Source of the DNA: Candidatus Bipolaricaulota bacterium
Lineage (GTDB): Bacteria; Bipolaricaulota; Bipolaricaulia; UBA7950; UBA9294
Assembly: GCA_015485945.1 (NCBI GenBank)
Contig: WFSM01000040.1
Coordinates: 1-6,865 of the forward strand
DNA: 6,865 nucleotides
Reading direction: 5' to 3'
The position numbers and the translations under genes are program-made. This document shows positions 6,143 through 6,865 of this stretch, one piece after another. The stretch's first letter is position 1. Each line of letters starts with the position of its first letter. The notes beneath the pieces are model-generated. The model was not told the DNA's origin. It made no database searches and was given only the letters and a program-made list of their open reading frames with translations.

Positions 6143-6865
6143 GAACGGTGGGCCTTGCCGCAGTTATCCTTGCGCTGGGGTTTCTTGGGATCACGTTCTA
6201 TTACCCGCTGTTCACCGTTATCCGTGACGGGATTTCCATGGGGGGAGGAGGAATCCTCTCCCCAATCATCACCGCGGTGCGCGATCCGTACTTCATTCAT
6301 CTGCTCACGTTCAGCGTTAAAGAAGCGATATTAAGCACGCTCCTCAGCCTGGGAATCGGGCTTCCGGGTGCGTTCATCCTCGCCCGCTACGAGTTCCCGG
6401 GGCGACGGCTGGTGCAGTCACTCACAGTGGTTCCATTCGTCTTGCCCGCGATAACGGTAGCACTGGGGTTCATCCTGTTCTTCGGTAACAACGGCACTCT
6501 CAACCGGTTGTTGATGTGGGCGCTGCACCTCCACCACCCACCGCTGCGACTGTTGTACTCGCTCACCGGGATTGTGCTGGCACACGCGTTCTACAACGCC
6601 CCGATCGTTATGCGCGGCGTGGGCGCAGCGTGGGCCGGAATCGATCCGGCGTTTCACGAAGCAGCAGCGTCGCTCGGAGCGGGCCGGTGGCGGCGGGCGC
6701 TTGGAATCACGGCACCGCTGCTAGCACCAGCAATTCTAAGCAGCTCCGCCCTCGTATTTATCTTCACCTTTTTGTCGTTTCCCATCGTTCTCACTCTGGG
6801 TGGCGCCCGCTACGCCACCATCGAGGTGGGAATCTACACGTTAATCCAAACCCTCGGTGACATAC
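6139..6865 (+). CDS. thiP: Thiamine ABC transporter permease ThiP, 3'-truncated by window end
   Basis: Inner-membrane channel subunit of the thiamine importer, expected to work with ThiB and an ATPase (ThiQ). The frame starts at GTG 6139, which overlaps the thiB stop (GTGA), and stays open to the window edge for 242 codons. Full-length ThiP proteins have two fused permease halves of about 530 residues in total; this is roughly the first half. Hydrophobic segments lie near residues 5-28, 55-82, 93-115, 140-160 and 194-222. VPFVLPAITVALGF (98-111) is typical of the ThiP/FbpB permease group. The cytoplasmic EAA loop is intact: EAAASLGAG (174-182), then ITAPLLAPA, the coupling site for the ATPase. 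Starting at the internal ATG 6238 (residue 34) would delete the first membrane segment. The thiamine assignment rests mainly on its neighbours thiB, thiL and the riboswitch; by sequence alone it could be an iron-type permease. Confidence 0.9.
   Translation, partial: MRTVGLAAVILALGFLGITFYYPLFTVIRDGISMGGGGILSPIITAVRDPYFIHLLTFSVKEAILSTLLSLGIGLPGAFILARYEFPGRRLVQSLTVVPFVLPAITVALGFILFFGNNGTLNRLLMWALHLHHPPLRLLYSLTGIVLAHAFYNAPIVMRGVGAAWAGIDPAFHEAAASLGAGRWRRALGITAPLLAPAILSSSALVFIFTFLSFPIVLTLGGARYATIEVGIYTLIQTLGDI

Noticed and set aside
6516..6860. 114-codon plus-strand frame within thiP
   Set aside because: It is out of frame with thiP, whose frame holds membrane segments and an intact EAA loop. The alternative translation is Arg/Ser/Pro-rich and unstructured.

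Overview
The window is a gene-dense, moderately GC-rich stretch of what looks like a bacterial chromosome. Every supported gene lies on the + strand and gaps are short. No tRNA, rRNA, insertion sequence, CRISPR array or phage gene is visible. Bacterial affiliation rests on a bacterial-type glycerol-3-phosphate dehydrogenase (GpsA), a bacterial THI-box (TPP) riboswitch, sigma-70-like promoters and Shine-Dalgarno sites matching the usual 16S tail. A ThiL with an unusual, possibly archaeal-like substrate segment and a geranylgeranyl-reductase-type flavoprotein hint at an uncultivated, perhaps deep-branching lineage. Bipolaricaulota/Acetothermia is one guess, but the window alone cannot settle it.

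Layout: (1) 1-726 is the 3' part of gpsA, joined by an ATGA stop/start overlap to (2) 723-1913, a geranylgeranyl-reductase-family FAD oxidoreductase. The pair suggests a lipid or isoprenoid unit. (3) 1939-4056 is a large polytopic membrane protein of the O-antigen ligase/polymerase (Wzy_C) family with a C-terminal TPR-like domain. It appears to have its own promoter, whose -10 box is so close to the ATG that the mRNA would be leaderless. (4) From about 4058 to the end is a thiamine unit: a sigma-70-like promoter, a TPP riboswitch (4092-4179) whose P1 stem starts where transcription should start, thiL, thiB and the first part of thiP, cut by the window edge. thiQ, the ATPase, would be expected just downstream.

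The thiamine genes form a coherent system. ThiB would capture thiamine or its phosphates in the periplasm, ThiP (with a ThiQ outside the window) would import them, and ThiL would phosphorylate thiamine monophosphate to the active cofactor TPP. TPP would then repress the whole unit through the riboswitch. The other two units, lipid precursor/isoprenoid reduction and envelope glycan assembly, both relate to the cell envelope.

I found no convincing undescribed system. The points most worth a second look are the leaderless Wzy-TPR gene, the gpsA/geranylgeranyl-reductase coupling, the unusual ThiL signature, and the riboswitch's terminator-less expression platform.
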